Positions 46,150 through 55,995 of a DNA stretch of 64,000 nucleotides are shown here, in pieces. Both the position numbers and the translations under genes were made by a program. The stretch covers positions 27,329,183-27,393,182 of the forward strand of contig ML682005.1 in assembly GCA_007922195.1 (NCBI GenBank), written 5' to 3'. The notes under the pieces were generated by a model, which was not told the DNA's origin, did not search any database, and saw only the letters and a program-made list of their open reading frames with translations. The DNA comes from Podocnemis expansa. Lineage: Eukaryota > Chordata > Testudines > Podocnemididae. Each line of letters starts with the position of its first letter. Position 1 is the stretch's first letter.

Positions 46150-47530
46150 CCAGTCCTAAATTTTTTCCCACAAAGGTATGTACTGAACTGTCCAGCAGTC
46201 TCCTGGTAGTCCAGATGTAGTAGAGCTGTTGCCCTTTTAAGGGGATCAGGATAAAACAGTTTGCCACCTTAAATAGAGTTATCCACATAAGTCACAACTT
46301 TGGATTAGTTTTGATTAAAGAATAAAACAATTTCATTTAATGACAAAGATGGGGCTTAAGTGAGCACAAATATTAACGTGTTAAAGTCAGAAATGGTTAC
46401 AAGAAAAAGATAAAATGCTTCCCAGTACTAAGCTTAACAAACAAGACTTGGTTCAAATGAAAGTCTTACCATGGATTTTCAGTAGCATTTACTGAGACAG
46501 TTTCAGGTTACCTAACTTAGGATCTGCTCCCAATGTCCAATATCTGTTTCTTTGGTTTCTACATTCTTGTGTCCCCCCAGAAGACAGCTTGGGGTGGTTT
46601 AGCCCTTCACTTTTATAGTTCAATCACCCTTTGAAATGGATGTTCCCCAAGATCATCCCTAGATAAAAAATTCTTTCCAGCTGAGAGTAAGGAGACATGG
46701 GCTGTGTTCACACAGCCTCCTTATTTTGAAACAACGGAGGTTGTTTCGAAATAAGGTTTTGGCTGTTCACACAACGCAAGGTTGTTTCGGAACAATGGGA
46801 ACCATTGTTCCAAAACAACTGTGTTGTTTCGAAACAAGTTAAACCTAGTCCGTGGGTGAAACAATGTTGTTTCGTAACAGTTGTTTCGAAACAACGCCGT
46901 GCAAATGCGTTGTTTCGAAACAATGGTGGTTTTTGAAACAACTTGTTTTGAAACAACCATCGTCTGAACATGTTGTTTCGAAACGACGGTGAGTCGTTTT
47001 GAAATAACTGTTGCCCGGAATTGCTATTTCGATTCCGGCTTTTCTCCTTATTTTGAAGTGACTTTTTTGCTAATTCGAAATAAGTCATTTCAAAATAAGG
47101 CATTATTTTGATACAAGTTGTTTTGAAACAACCCTATTGAAATTATCCCCTGTGTGTGAACACAGCCATGGAGTCTGATTGAGGAAGTCCTATCCTGTTT
47201 CTCTCCATCCACATATGCTGAAGTGCAGATTTGCTTTGTCTCTTGTCTTCCCCTGCCTGCACGCAAAAATATCATCAACAGGTGACAGCCCATCATCTTT
47301 GATGACTCCTGACTAGGGGCATTAACATTCTTTTTCTTTGAGAAACAGGTTTACTCACTGCCTAGACTTTTCTGCTAACTACAATTCAGTCATGATTTCA
47401 GCTTATGTTCATACCTTTACATATAATGTTGCAACATACATTTCACCATGATGTTATTGACCCACAGGTTATTAGCTTTCAAAACCTTACCAGAAATATT
47501 CTGTACAAAGATAGTCATAATATAGTGTGT
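46150..47530 (-). mobile_element. LTR-like sequence, interrupted by a MITE
   Basis: The block has LTR-like text on the minus strand, with a TATA-like CTATAAA at about 46611-46617, and shares wording with 5015-5955. Its outer limits are estimates. A fold-back MITE sits in it at 46700-47167 with a 3-bp duplication. No retroviral or Gypsy gene is nearby. Confidence 0.35.
46700..47167. mobile_element. Fold-back MITE, GGCTGTGTTCACAC termini, 3-bp duplication
   Basis: The left end GGCTGTGTTCACACAG is inverted at the right end (CTGTGTGTGAACACAGCC). The flanks are ATG (46697-46699) and ATG (47168-47170). The inside has dense GTTGTTTCGAAACAAC-type palindromes. The long minus-strand frames in it (46708-47103 and 46721-46960), rich in FRNN/FETT repeats, are by-products of those palindromes. 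Confidence 0.85.
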
Positions 47531-48334
47531 AGAGTGTGAATAGAGGTTTGCACTCCATTGCATGTGATTAAAGAGCATCAACAAAGCCTTATACCCCTTA
47601 ATCAGTGAGGAAAATTGGCCAAGATTTTCAGAAGTGACTAATTATTATGTGTGTCCAGACATGGACATTTAAAAGCTGCTTGTTTTTCTAGCAAGTAGGT
47701 ACAACACTTTTTGAAAGTCAGGCTCTACTGATGTGTCTCAGACTGGGAACTCAAAGATTCAAGCCTCTAAAAATAAACATATGCTTTTGAAAGTCTAGGG
47801 CAGTAGGAATATTATGGGGCAAAAAGAGCCATCAAGTTGACCCACTTAATCAGTAACCCAACAGAACCACAGATGCAGTAGGTATGCTTGGATAGACTTC
47901 ACCTATAGCTTTCATTTCCAGTTAATACATTATTTATATTATTTACAAACTTCAGAAATTCCATGGAGATGAGCAAATTATAATGAAAAACACTGGCCAC
48001 CTAAGAAGCATGACTACAGATTTCAGCAGCTAAGTACAAACAATTTACATCCCTTTTTCTTTACCTTCAGGTAAGTTCCTACTTGACACATACTACTTGT
48101 CTAGTGTCCCATGCCTGCTTTCAGCTGCCAAGATTGGACCTCTTGAATGAGGTTGGCCAGGAAAGACATATGTTTTACAAAACATTGAAGCTTTGACATG
48201 TGTTGTGGTTCTGCACTGGAATAAAAACTAGACCTTCTGATATTTTTTCATTAAAAACATATCCCAGAATAGCCAGGTTGCTTATCAGGGATCGAGATGT
48301 CTCTGCTGTGCCTGATCTTGAACAGGAACTCTCT
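47531..48334. other. Unassigned sequence
   Basis: Non-coding AT-rich sequence; nothing recognised. Confidence 0.3.
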
Positions 48335-48440
48335 CATTGAATCAGAGAGAGAAGGGAGGAACCTGAACCTGGGCCTTTCGCATCAGAGGCAAGTGCTCCA
48401 AGCTGTAGGCAATTGGCTATTCTGGGGTGTCTTGGTGACC
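48335..48440 (-). repeat. tRNA-derived SINE-like fragment, antisense
   Basis: The text AACCTGAACCTGGGCCTTTC, then GCATCAGAGGCAAGTGCTCC and AAGCTGTAGGCAATTGGCTA, is the reverse of a tRNA-type B-box region and leader, as in tRNA-derived SINEs. No true tRNA cloverleaf can be drawn. Confidence 0.45.
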
Positions 48441-48609
48441 AGAAAATACCACCCAGTTAATAGAAAACTTCCTAAATGATTTTTCATAAGACAGATGTTG
48501 CTGTGAATAAAAAGTTGGTTTACTCAAATTGTTGTTTTCTGATAACACTCTTCCCTCCTGCTGTTGAATAATTCCTAGCCAGCTCTACTGTCAAAGCCTT
48601 CACATTGGC

Positions 48610-48785
48610 TCAGAATAGTGTGGTCTAGTGGTATGAGCATGGAACTGTGATCCAAGCACTTCTGTCACAATATTTTTATTGGCTTTGGTATACAACTTGG
48701 ATTGGTTTTCCCACTTGTAAATTTGGATAGCAAAGCCAAAGGGTTAATGAAGTGTCAGTTACAACAGCTCATGTTTGAGTAGAAT
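48610..48785 (+). repeat. MIR-like ancient SINE
   Basis: The text AGAATAGTGTGGTCTAGTGG, then TATGAGCATGGAACTGTGAT, is followed by GGTTTTCCCACTTGTAAAT, GGATAGCAAAG and GGTTAATGAAG. This is the order of a MIR-type element: tRNA-like head, then the region resembling CAGTTTCCCCATCTGTAAAATGGG, then the tail. It is heavily mutated. Confidence 0.55.
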
Positions 48786-49071
48786 TGAGTATTCATAAGC
48801 TTACAAGTAAGATGAGTTACTTTACTGTAATAATGTATGTTAACAGCATGGTGCCACATTCTACTGTTAAAAAAATCTGAATCTTTAATATACAAATATG
48901 AAAAAAGTTAAAAATTTATTGGAGTGAAACAGGCTCCAGAATGGCTCTGTGGCATGCATGATATCAACATCAGAAATCAAGTTGAGGTGTCATAGTGAGC
49001 ATGAACCAGTGATTTAGTAGAGGGCATTCTAGACTTAAAGAACTAGAGAAAATGGTTTACCCTACTCCTGT
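48786..49071. other. Unassigned spacer
   Basis: Non-coding; nothing recognised. Confidence 0.3.
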
Positions 49072-49235
49072 CTGTGCTTCCTAACCTTTTTGGTTCAAGG
49101 GCCACAGATACCATTCTACAACTCTGCAGGGCCACCTGTTTCTGCCTGCAGGCTGAACCCCACTGTAGCCAAATGGTAGGAGTTCAACAAGGAGGCTGCC
49201 TCATTGTTGATCAGCCACCTCCTTGGCTGCAGCAG

Positions 49236-49432
49236 GGAAACTGCAATAATCTTGATGTGTTACCCATTTGCTTGAGCACAGTTATTAAACAATCATTATG
49301 ATTAGGAAGATTGAAGTGCTCAGCTACTGGTTTGTGAATGTTGTGATTTCTGATGTCAGTTTTGGTTTTTTGTGCAGAGATTGTCCTGTTTGGCCAATGT
49401 ATAAGGTGTGGGGGCATTTCTGGCACATGATG
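49236..49432 (-). pseudogene. GIY-YIG domain fragment of a Penelope-like element
   Basis: On the minus strand the pieces CQKCPHTLYIGQTGQSL and KTDIRNHNIHKPVAEHFNL, then LKQMGNTSRLL, match the copy at 28051-28400 and extend it past the point where that copy stops. A frameshift after the YIG motif separates them. The upstream domain, the reverse transcriptase and the terminal block are absent. It abuts the LTR fragment at 49433. Confidence 0.75.
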
Positions 49433-49803
49433 GCATGACCCGGGCCTCCTGGGATAACCTTCTGAATGTGCCAAAATAAGGCCAAGCTGCAAAACCAGGG
49501 GCCAAACCCCCAAACCACTGACAGGTGGTACTTAAACCAGTCTCCCAGCCAGTAACAAAACATGTTCTGATTCCCCACTCTGGTCATCACCAAGCATAAC
49601 AAAATAGAAACAGCTCCCTTTATTGCACATCCGGTCCTCCAGTCCCCACTTAGTCACCGAGTTCTCCTGACCCCAAAGGGTCAGCCACATTACACAAAAA
49701 ACAGAGGCTTGGATCTTACCCAAAATACCACACTGCCAGCCAATCCTTTAGTAACTACAACTAAAGGTTTAATATAAAGAGAAAAGAAACAAAATATGAA
49801 ATG
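49433..49803. mobile_element. Partial copy of the solo-LTR family at 16020
   Basis: From GACCCGGGCCTCCTGGGATA through AGTAACTACAACTAAAGG it follows 16020-16400 almost word for word, with small deletions. It stops within the LTR at about position 380, so only one end is present and no target duplication can be tested. Confidence 0.8.
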
Positions 49804-49903
49804 TGCTTCACCTGGGTCCTTAGGCAGAGCCTCCCTTCTATAGCCAGCAGGAGGGGTGCTGCAGGCCACTCTGAAACCTCAGGGGCCAGGTTGGGAATCA
49901 CTG

Positions 49904-50829
49904 CTCTACTTATGTTAAGAAGATTCTGGAAAAAGCTTGTGGCATTCAGTAAAAGCAATGGATTTACTTTTAAGTAATTGCTTTTCACCATTAATATTTA
50001 GGCCAGAAATTTTAGACTTGGATGATTAAAGTTAGACACAAGGTGAGTAAGGTGAGTAAGTAAATATTTTTTATGGGAGGCATTTAAAGTATGCATTAAT
50101 AAATAAGCGGCCTAGTTTTTCGAAGATGATAAACTTCTAAATCATTGAAATTGTGGGTGCTAAGCAACTCTGAAAATCCACCAATTTATATCGGTAAGTA
50201 TGTATTCAGTTGCTTAAATTACAGCCACTATATTTGACCTTTTGACCTAATTTTCATCCTGAGTTATGATTTCATTTTTTCATATCATATGATCAAACAA
50301 CATGTGTAGCCTAAAGATACACTACCACTATTAAGCAGGATACTTAGGGCAAAGTTGTGATTGCATTACACAGATTGGCTCATTATGACCCTCTGCCTAA
50401 TTCACATACAAACATCTAAGGTAGGAGAAATTTTCTGCAGAGTCAAGTTTTCAGCCCTTCTAATTGCAGTCTTTTTCTAGCTGGGGTAGCACGCAAAGTC
50501 ATAGGAATGATTTCATTCAGATTTGGTTTTTCTCTTCTGTTTATTTCCTTATCTATTCATCCTTTCATTTTGTTTTCAAAACACCATTGTTGCTTTATCA
50601 AGCAACTTGGATCAGAAAATACAACACAACTGGCATGAATAACATTGATAATCAAGAGAGAGGAAATTATTTTTAAAAGTTGCTTGCTAGTTTAATTGAA
50701 AGTGGGTTATTTAAAATTCTAGATGCAACAAATCTTCTGCCACTGTAATTTAACAATTATGTATACTTTGGGTGATGATTTTATAAAATTTAAAAGTAAC
50801 ATTGTGCTTATTTTTATAAGGAAATATCT
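49904..50829. other. Unassigned sequence
   Basis: Non-coding AT-rich sequence; nothing recognised. Confidence 0.3.
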
Positions 50830-51394
50830 GGAAAGATGGAGCAGTTAGGTGGGTGTGGTGTTGGGTAACAGTTTGATTTTGTGGAGAAGTATGGTGGCAA
50901 TGAACTGTGGAAACCCAGTGCCTTCACTGGCCCTAGAGCCCCTGTGCAGCACTATAAGCTTTGGGGTATTTGGATCAGTATGAAGACATAGGGATGTCCA
51001 AACACAATGTCAAAGGTGATGGATGCTTTGTAGGGACTACGAATAGTTGCTGTGGTTCTGGACAAGGAAATAGATCAGTTCAAGAATGAGGTGCCAGAAT
51101 GAGAAGTGAATTTGCCATCATCAGTATAGACATACTTTGAGTCAGTGTCAGACTGGAAAAGGAAGTATGTGGACCTAGAACACAGAAGAAAATGATACAG
51201 CCATAAGAGCTCTATTCAAAGACTCACAACGTAAATCCCCAGCAAATCACAGGGAATGTCAGAGACAGATTTGTGCCTTAGGGCTCAGTTCCAAGAGCAG
51301 AGAGGGATTGTAGCAGCAATCAAAGGGAACCATAGTTCGCAGGAAGATACAGAGCTGGAGAAGGATTTGGCTCTGTTTTCCCCTTACTGGAAAC

Positions 51395-52224
51395 ATGAGA
51401 GAGAAGACATTGATGAATTTTTTGAGCATTTGGTGAAACAAAACCTCATGAGGTTCAATAAGGACAAGTGCAAACTCCTGCACTTAGAACAGAAAAATGC
51501 CATGTATTGCTACAGGCTGGGGACCGATTGGCTAAGTAGCAGCACTGTAGAAAAGGACGTGGAAGTTATGTTGAATGGGAAGCTAGATATAAATCAATAA
51601 TGTGCTCTTGTTGCCAAAAAGGCCAATGGCATATTAGGCTGCCTCAGCAGGAGTGTTGCCAGCCAACCAAGGGATGTGATTATTCTCCTCTATTTGATGC
51701 TTGTGAGGCCACATCTGGAATACTGTGTCCAGTTTTGGGTTTCACACAAAAGAAAGGATGTGGACAAATTAGAAACGGTACAGTGGAGGGCAACAAAAAT
51801 GATTAGGGGGTTGGAGCACATGACTTATGAGGAGAGACTGAAGGAACTAGGCTTATTCAGTCTGCAGAAGAGAAGACTGAGGGAGGATTTGATAGCAACC
51901 TTTAACTACTTGAAGGGATCCTCCAACGAGGATGGAGCTTGGTTGTTCTTAGTGGTGACAGAGAACAGAACAAGGAGCAATAGTTTCAAGTTGCAGCTAG
52001 GGAGGTCGATGTTAGATATTAGGAAAACTTTCTCACTAGGACGGTGGTGAAGCATTGGAATGGGTTACCTAGGGAGGTGGTGGAATCTCCATCTTTGCAA
52101 ACATTTAAGTCCCAGCTAGACAAAACCCTGGCTGGGATGATTTAGTGGGAGTAGGCCTGCTTTTAGCAGGGAGTTGGACTAGATGGTCTTATGAGGTCCC
52201 TTCCAACCCTATGATTCTATGATT
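51395..52224 (+). pseudogene. CR1 LINE, ORF2 C-terminus and 3' end
   Basis: It encodes QNLMRFNKDKCKLLHLEQ, LGTDWLSSSTVEKDVEVM, then [19 protein letters not shown] and [19 protein letters not shown], the C-terminal part of CR1 ORF2. An in-frame TAA at 51598, a frameshift before 51676 and another near 52050 kill it. It ends with the diagnostic octamer repeat text CCTATGATTCTATGATT at about 52216-52232. It lies inside the retroviral relic and is the opposite-strand sister of 36748-37665. Confidence 0.9.
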
Positions 52225-52602
52225 TCCTTGGACCCTAATGAGCAACCACCATATGATTCCCTACAAAGGGCATTGAAGGAACTCCAGAGATCTCCTCCCA
52301 CAACTCCCATTATGAACATGCCCACTGTGAAAACAGCTATGAGAGCAGGAGGAATAGAGAGAAGAGAAGGCAGAGAGGAGCTAGTACAAATTGTACCTTA
52401 TACTCCAGACCAGGTCAGGGCAGTAGGGAAATCTATTGACCCACTGACCTGGAGCGTGGGCCTGGAATGGTTGAGAAAGGTAGGTAGCTGGTATCCTCGT
52501 ATTTATTCTGGGAGATGTAGCGACTCTATGCAGAGAGTGGATGACCCCCCCAGGGATTCTGCAAGGATCTCTTATGACATTAAGATGGCTGTCTTTCACT
52601 TG

Positions 52603-53507
52603 CTATGGCCCATGCAATACAAGGAAGTCCCCCAGGCTACAGTTCAAGTGGGTCCACAGTCCTGGCTCATCTATACTTAAGGGAGTAAACTCGACAGCAG
52701 CTGTTTCTTGCACTTCCACCACACTCTTCTCTGATCTACGCTTTTCTTCAGTAATGTGCATGGTTCCATCCATTTGAGATGGAGATATGGATGCTGCAAT
52801 AGCTGCCAGGTCATCTAGAAGATCAGGCATCTCCTCACCACTCACATTCTCATTGGGGCTAGAAGGCTTGCCATGAACATTTATGTCTGTGTATCTCAGG
52901 AGAACTCCTTCCTGCTTAGATAGAAAAGCTTCCTTTGCTGCTTTCTTTTTCTGAATGCTGCCCCAGTGGGGCATTTTCTTCTTTCATTCATGACTGCTGT
53001 TCTGTGCCAGCTGAAGTGGCTCTCATCACTCAATTGAAGGGGACAAATAAGCAGGGCCTGAGTGAGGGAAGAGATCATCATTTTAAGGGCCTAACTGACT
53101 CCTACTACTTCAGCTGACTGCCTGTTCTCCTCAAGTGAGTTCAGGGAAGCAGAAGGAAATGGGAAGCCCCTGAGAAGCTGGTGTTAATCAGTCCAGGCTC
53201 CTGGGGGAACTACAGGGGTATATAAGAGGCTCATCCTCCTTTCTCTCTACCTGCAGCTCCTGCTGCTTTCTGTTATTCCCTCACCTTGTCTCCTGCCTGC
53301 CTGTTATGGCTCTTGCGCCCGCCTTCCTCCAGCACAGCACTCCACCATCTCTATGCATCTAGAGCAGAGAGAATACATATGCACCAGCAACAGACACAAT
53401 TTTCTACACTCTGGGTCCTAGTGGTGACCCTTATCCCCCCACAGTTTGGCACCTGAAGTGGCTGCCTCAATTCACCTCATGGTAAAGCCAGCCCTGGACT
53501 CAGGTGC
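52603..53507 (-). mobile_element. 3'-truncated hAT element with N-terminal transposase relic
   Basis: The 5' terminus, read on the minus strand from 53507, is CAGGGCTGGCTTTACC, a hAT end. Downstream on the minus strand come NERRKCPTGAAFRKRKQQR (53020-52950), then SPNENVSGEEMPDLL, and finally GLWTHLNCSLGDFLVLHGP ending at 52603. This order matches the start of a hAT transposase group often annotated as zinc finger MYM-type protein 1-like. A frameshift lies near 52950. The rest of the transposase and the 3' terminus are absent. A GTATATAAGAGG at about 53218 is on the plus strand, opposite to the transposase. The octamer following the terminus is GACTCAGG, but its partner was not found. Confidence 0.7.
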
Positions 53508-54454
53508 CACCTACTCCATGATTAGAACCCAAACCAAAACAAGAATCTCTTTGCATCTTCAGTTGGAGTTAAAACCCTACAGGGATTGAATGAGACCCAA
53601 AGCAGGGAACAAAGGGTGCTGGCTGATTTTATCAGTAGAGTTTTAAGCAAAATGCCTCCTGGCATACTCTGAGAGCCTATGGAGATTGCAGCAACCTTCA
53701 GGATTGCAGTCCTTAAGGCAGTTGAAGAACTGGCATGGCCCAAGTGGCGCCTGGGTGTTCTAGAAATGACAGAAAGGTAAAGGAGGTGTGTATCAACACC
53801 AACATAGAATGTGGTGAAATGGATACAGAAATCCTAATCACAGACACTGGTCCTATAATGCAGTGGCAGCATAGGTGTCCAAAAGGGGCAGAAGATGGCC
53901 TGTAAGCAGCAACTGATGGACTATTGAGCAAGCAGTTTTACTGGAACAAGCAAGCTCCTATAATGCTGCTCTATGCATAGTGCAGTAGAACCACAAAGAT
54001 ATGAGCACCTCAGGAATGGAGGTTGTTCCTAACTCTGAAATGCTTGTAACTCAGAACAAAACATTGTGGCACAGGACCCTGCAGTCAGTGTCTTCTGGAT
54101 GAAGTTGGTAGAGATCTTTGCAAAGCTGGCATCTGGTAGCACTGCCTGGTATGGAAGCAGCTCCCTGCCCTCTTCCTGTTTCTTGCCTTTGACTGAACTG
54201 TGGCGTGGGGTGGTCTGCCCTGCACCCTTGACACTACAAACCCCAGCCCTCAGCTGCCTCTTTCCAAGGCTTGTTCTGCTCTGTGCACTACTCAACACAC
54301 TCCAAAGACAGCATGTGCAGGATGTTGGGGCCAGCCTGGTGACAGCTCCCCTCCCTTGCTTGCACTACAAGAAATGTGGACCTAGGAGTGCAGCCATAGG
54401 GAAAGCTTGGCTCCGTGCCCAATGGATAGCCTCCATTACGGGAAAGGCTTAGTG

Positions 54455-55130
54455 ATTCTCAGTTTTAGACCTGGCTAATGCTTTCTTTGTTATCCTTTTA
54501 CACTGGGAAAGTTGTTATAAACATGCTTTTACCTTTTAGGACAAGTAATTGCCTTTTGCAAGGGCTGGAATAATGCCCCCATCATCTGTCATGCCATGTA
54601 GCTAAAACATGGAAGAAAATGTTTGGAAGTGACAGTGTGATTGCTTATGTGGATGGTATCCTGGTTTGCACTCAGTCTGGAGGTTTTAGATAAAGTGTAC
54701 AAAAGATTCAGGAAACTGTTCTTATGGAGAGCCCAAAGAAAGCCCAGTTGTCTTCTCAGAAGGTAAATTATCTTCAAACGGCCATAAGACAAGAAGAGGG
54801 ATCCCCTTTCCAACGAAAAGTTGAATTAATACTCAAACTCCCAGCCACCACTGATGTAACAATCCTCAGAACCTTACTGGGAAATGGTCAATTTCTCCCA
54901 AGATTTCATGGAGGGATTTTCAGAGAAAGTCATCGTGTTGCAAGAATGATTAAAGAAAGAGGCAGCATGAAAGTGGGACCCCCAACAACAGGAAGCTATG
55001 GTTCAGTTAAAACAAGCATTAGCACAAACTCCAGTCCTAGCAGATTCCTGAGACAAGAACCATTTCTGCTGCAAGTGCTAGAAGCCTTGGAAATTCAGAG
55101 TTACGGTTGGACTCCTCAAACATAACAAAC
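54455..55130 (+). pseudogene. Retroviral reverse transcriptase relic
   Basis: Three separate frames carry the conserved motifs in order. LDLANAFF, motif A with the first catalytic aspartate, is at 54465-54488. GWNNAPIICH, the equivalent of the LPQGW.NSP block, is at about 54563-54595. YVDG, where the catalytic motif is normally YVDD, is at 54646-54657. Then VNYLQTAIRQEEG and RTLLGNGQFLPRF, the connection region, lie in the frame 54724-55125. Frameshifts and stops separate these and the second YVDD aspartate is lost, so no enzyme can be made. Ribonuclease H-like wording may continue to about 55470, less clearly. Confidence 0.75.
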
Positions 55131-55480
55131 TACGCCAAATCTATCACTGTAAAGAAGCCAGCCTATCCGCTCTTCTTCCTGATTTGCTTGCATTGGAAGT
55201 GGGCCCCAGAGAACATTTTTAAAAGAATTGCATATATATGTGGCCCTGCTAGCACATATCATTAGCCACCACTAACTTCTACTTTTTTCACAATGTATGA
55301 AAGATACACAATACAAGACTGAGGAATGTCTGGGTCAAATTGCAAATGCCAGATTATATTTCAATCTTCTTTTTGTTTATGCCCTTCATGGTCACTTTTA
55401 CTTGGTAGTAGAGCATCCCTTTTACGTTAGGAGGTACCTGCTGAAGGATGATGAGAGACATCAAATTTGAGTGACTTGCC

Positions 55481-55992
55481 TACTAGAACAATGAATTGCT
55501 GCTGGTACCAGCCAGCAATTTTATATGGAGCCTTCACACAAAAACCTGTTCAGGAGGAAGGGGCTAGTCTAAGCTCATGGTTGGGGAGTTCAGCTGCGGT
55601 TTCTTTCCTTGACTAAAGTGGAAACTATTTACTGGGAAAGGGGCTTTCTGAGAAGAAGGCTGTCCACTGTGAATTGCTAGGGGACTGGCTTGGATAAATG
55701 AAAGAGGCAAATGAGGAAGGGTTCTATCTCCAGAACAAGTACTGTTACAAAGTTAAAAGCCTCTTGTGCTAAGCCTGCAACCCATGCTTATCTTTCACAT
55801 TATCTCTGAAAGGAGTTAGAGAAACTAGAGCTCCTAAAGCTGGATGGAACTCTGGTCTAATGTGTATAAGTGACTAAGGACCCAGGAGGCTGTAGTATGA
55901 TTTGAAGGTCCAGGGGGGCTGGAATGTGAAGCACTACTATCTAAGAAGTGCATTGGACAGAACATGTATCTGGGAATGCACCTTAGCAGCCC
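55481..55992. other. Unassigned sequence
   Basis: May be further degraded retroviral DNA. Nothing can be recognised. Confidence 0.3.
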
Positions 55993-55995
55993 ATA

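Larger units (their letters stand above)
49072..49903. mobile_element. hAT element holding a Penelope and an LTR fragment
   Basis: The left end CTGTGCTTCCTAACCTTTTT and the right end CAGGTTGGGAATCACTG are inverted repeats of the hAT-Charlie type. Only about 300 bp belong to the hAT (49072-49230 and 49804-49903). The middle is a Penelope-like fragment and an LTR fragment. Flanking octamers do not match well, so the pairing of the two ends rests on terminal similarity. Confidence 0.5.
50830..55480 (+). pseudogene. Old endogenous retrovirus, gag-like and pol parts, heavily broken
   Basis: A plus-strand retroviral relic. Gag-like text lies at about 51250-51390, 52226-52600 (a frame with VQIVPYTPDQVRAVGK and then DPLTWSVGLEWLRKV) and about 53580-53780. 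Pol is clearer at 54455-55130. The element is interrupted by a CR1 (51395-52224) and a hAT (52603-53507). No LTR pair, primer-binding site or env was found. The lineage cannot be fixed from these pieces; the reverse transcriptase wording suggests an ERV rather than Ty3/Gypsy. Every part has stops or frameshifts. The limits 50830 and 55480 are estimates, and the gag assignment is an inference from position and pattern. Confidence 0.6.

Noticed and set aside
46708..47103. A 131-codon frame rich in FRNN/FETT words
   Set aside because: Produced by repeated GTTGTTTCGAAACAAC palindromes in a MITE.
53490..53545. Sequence reading ALDSGATYSMIR, like a retroviral protease active site
   Set aside because: The hAT terminus ends at 53507, so the residues before DSGA come from the hAT. 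Downstream text still looks gag-like, not protease. It may be a chance match.
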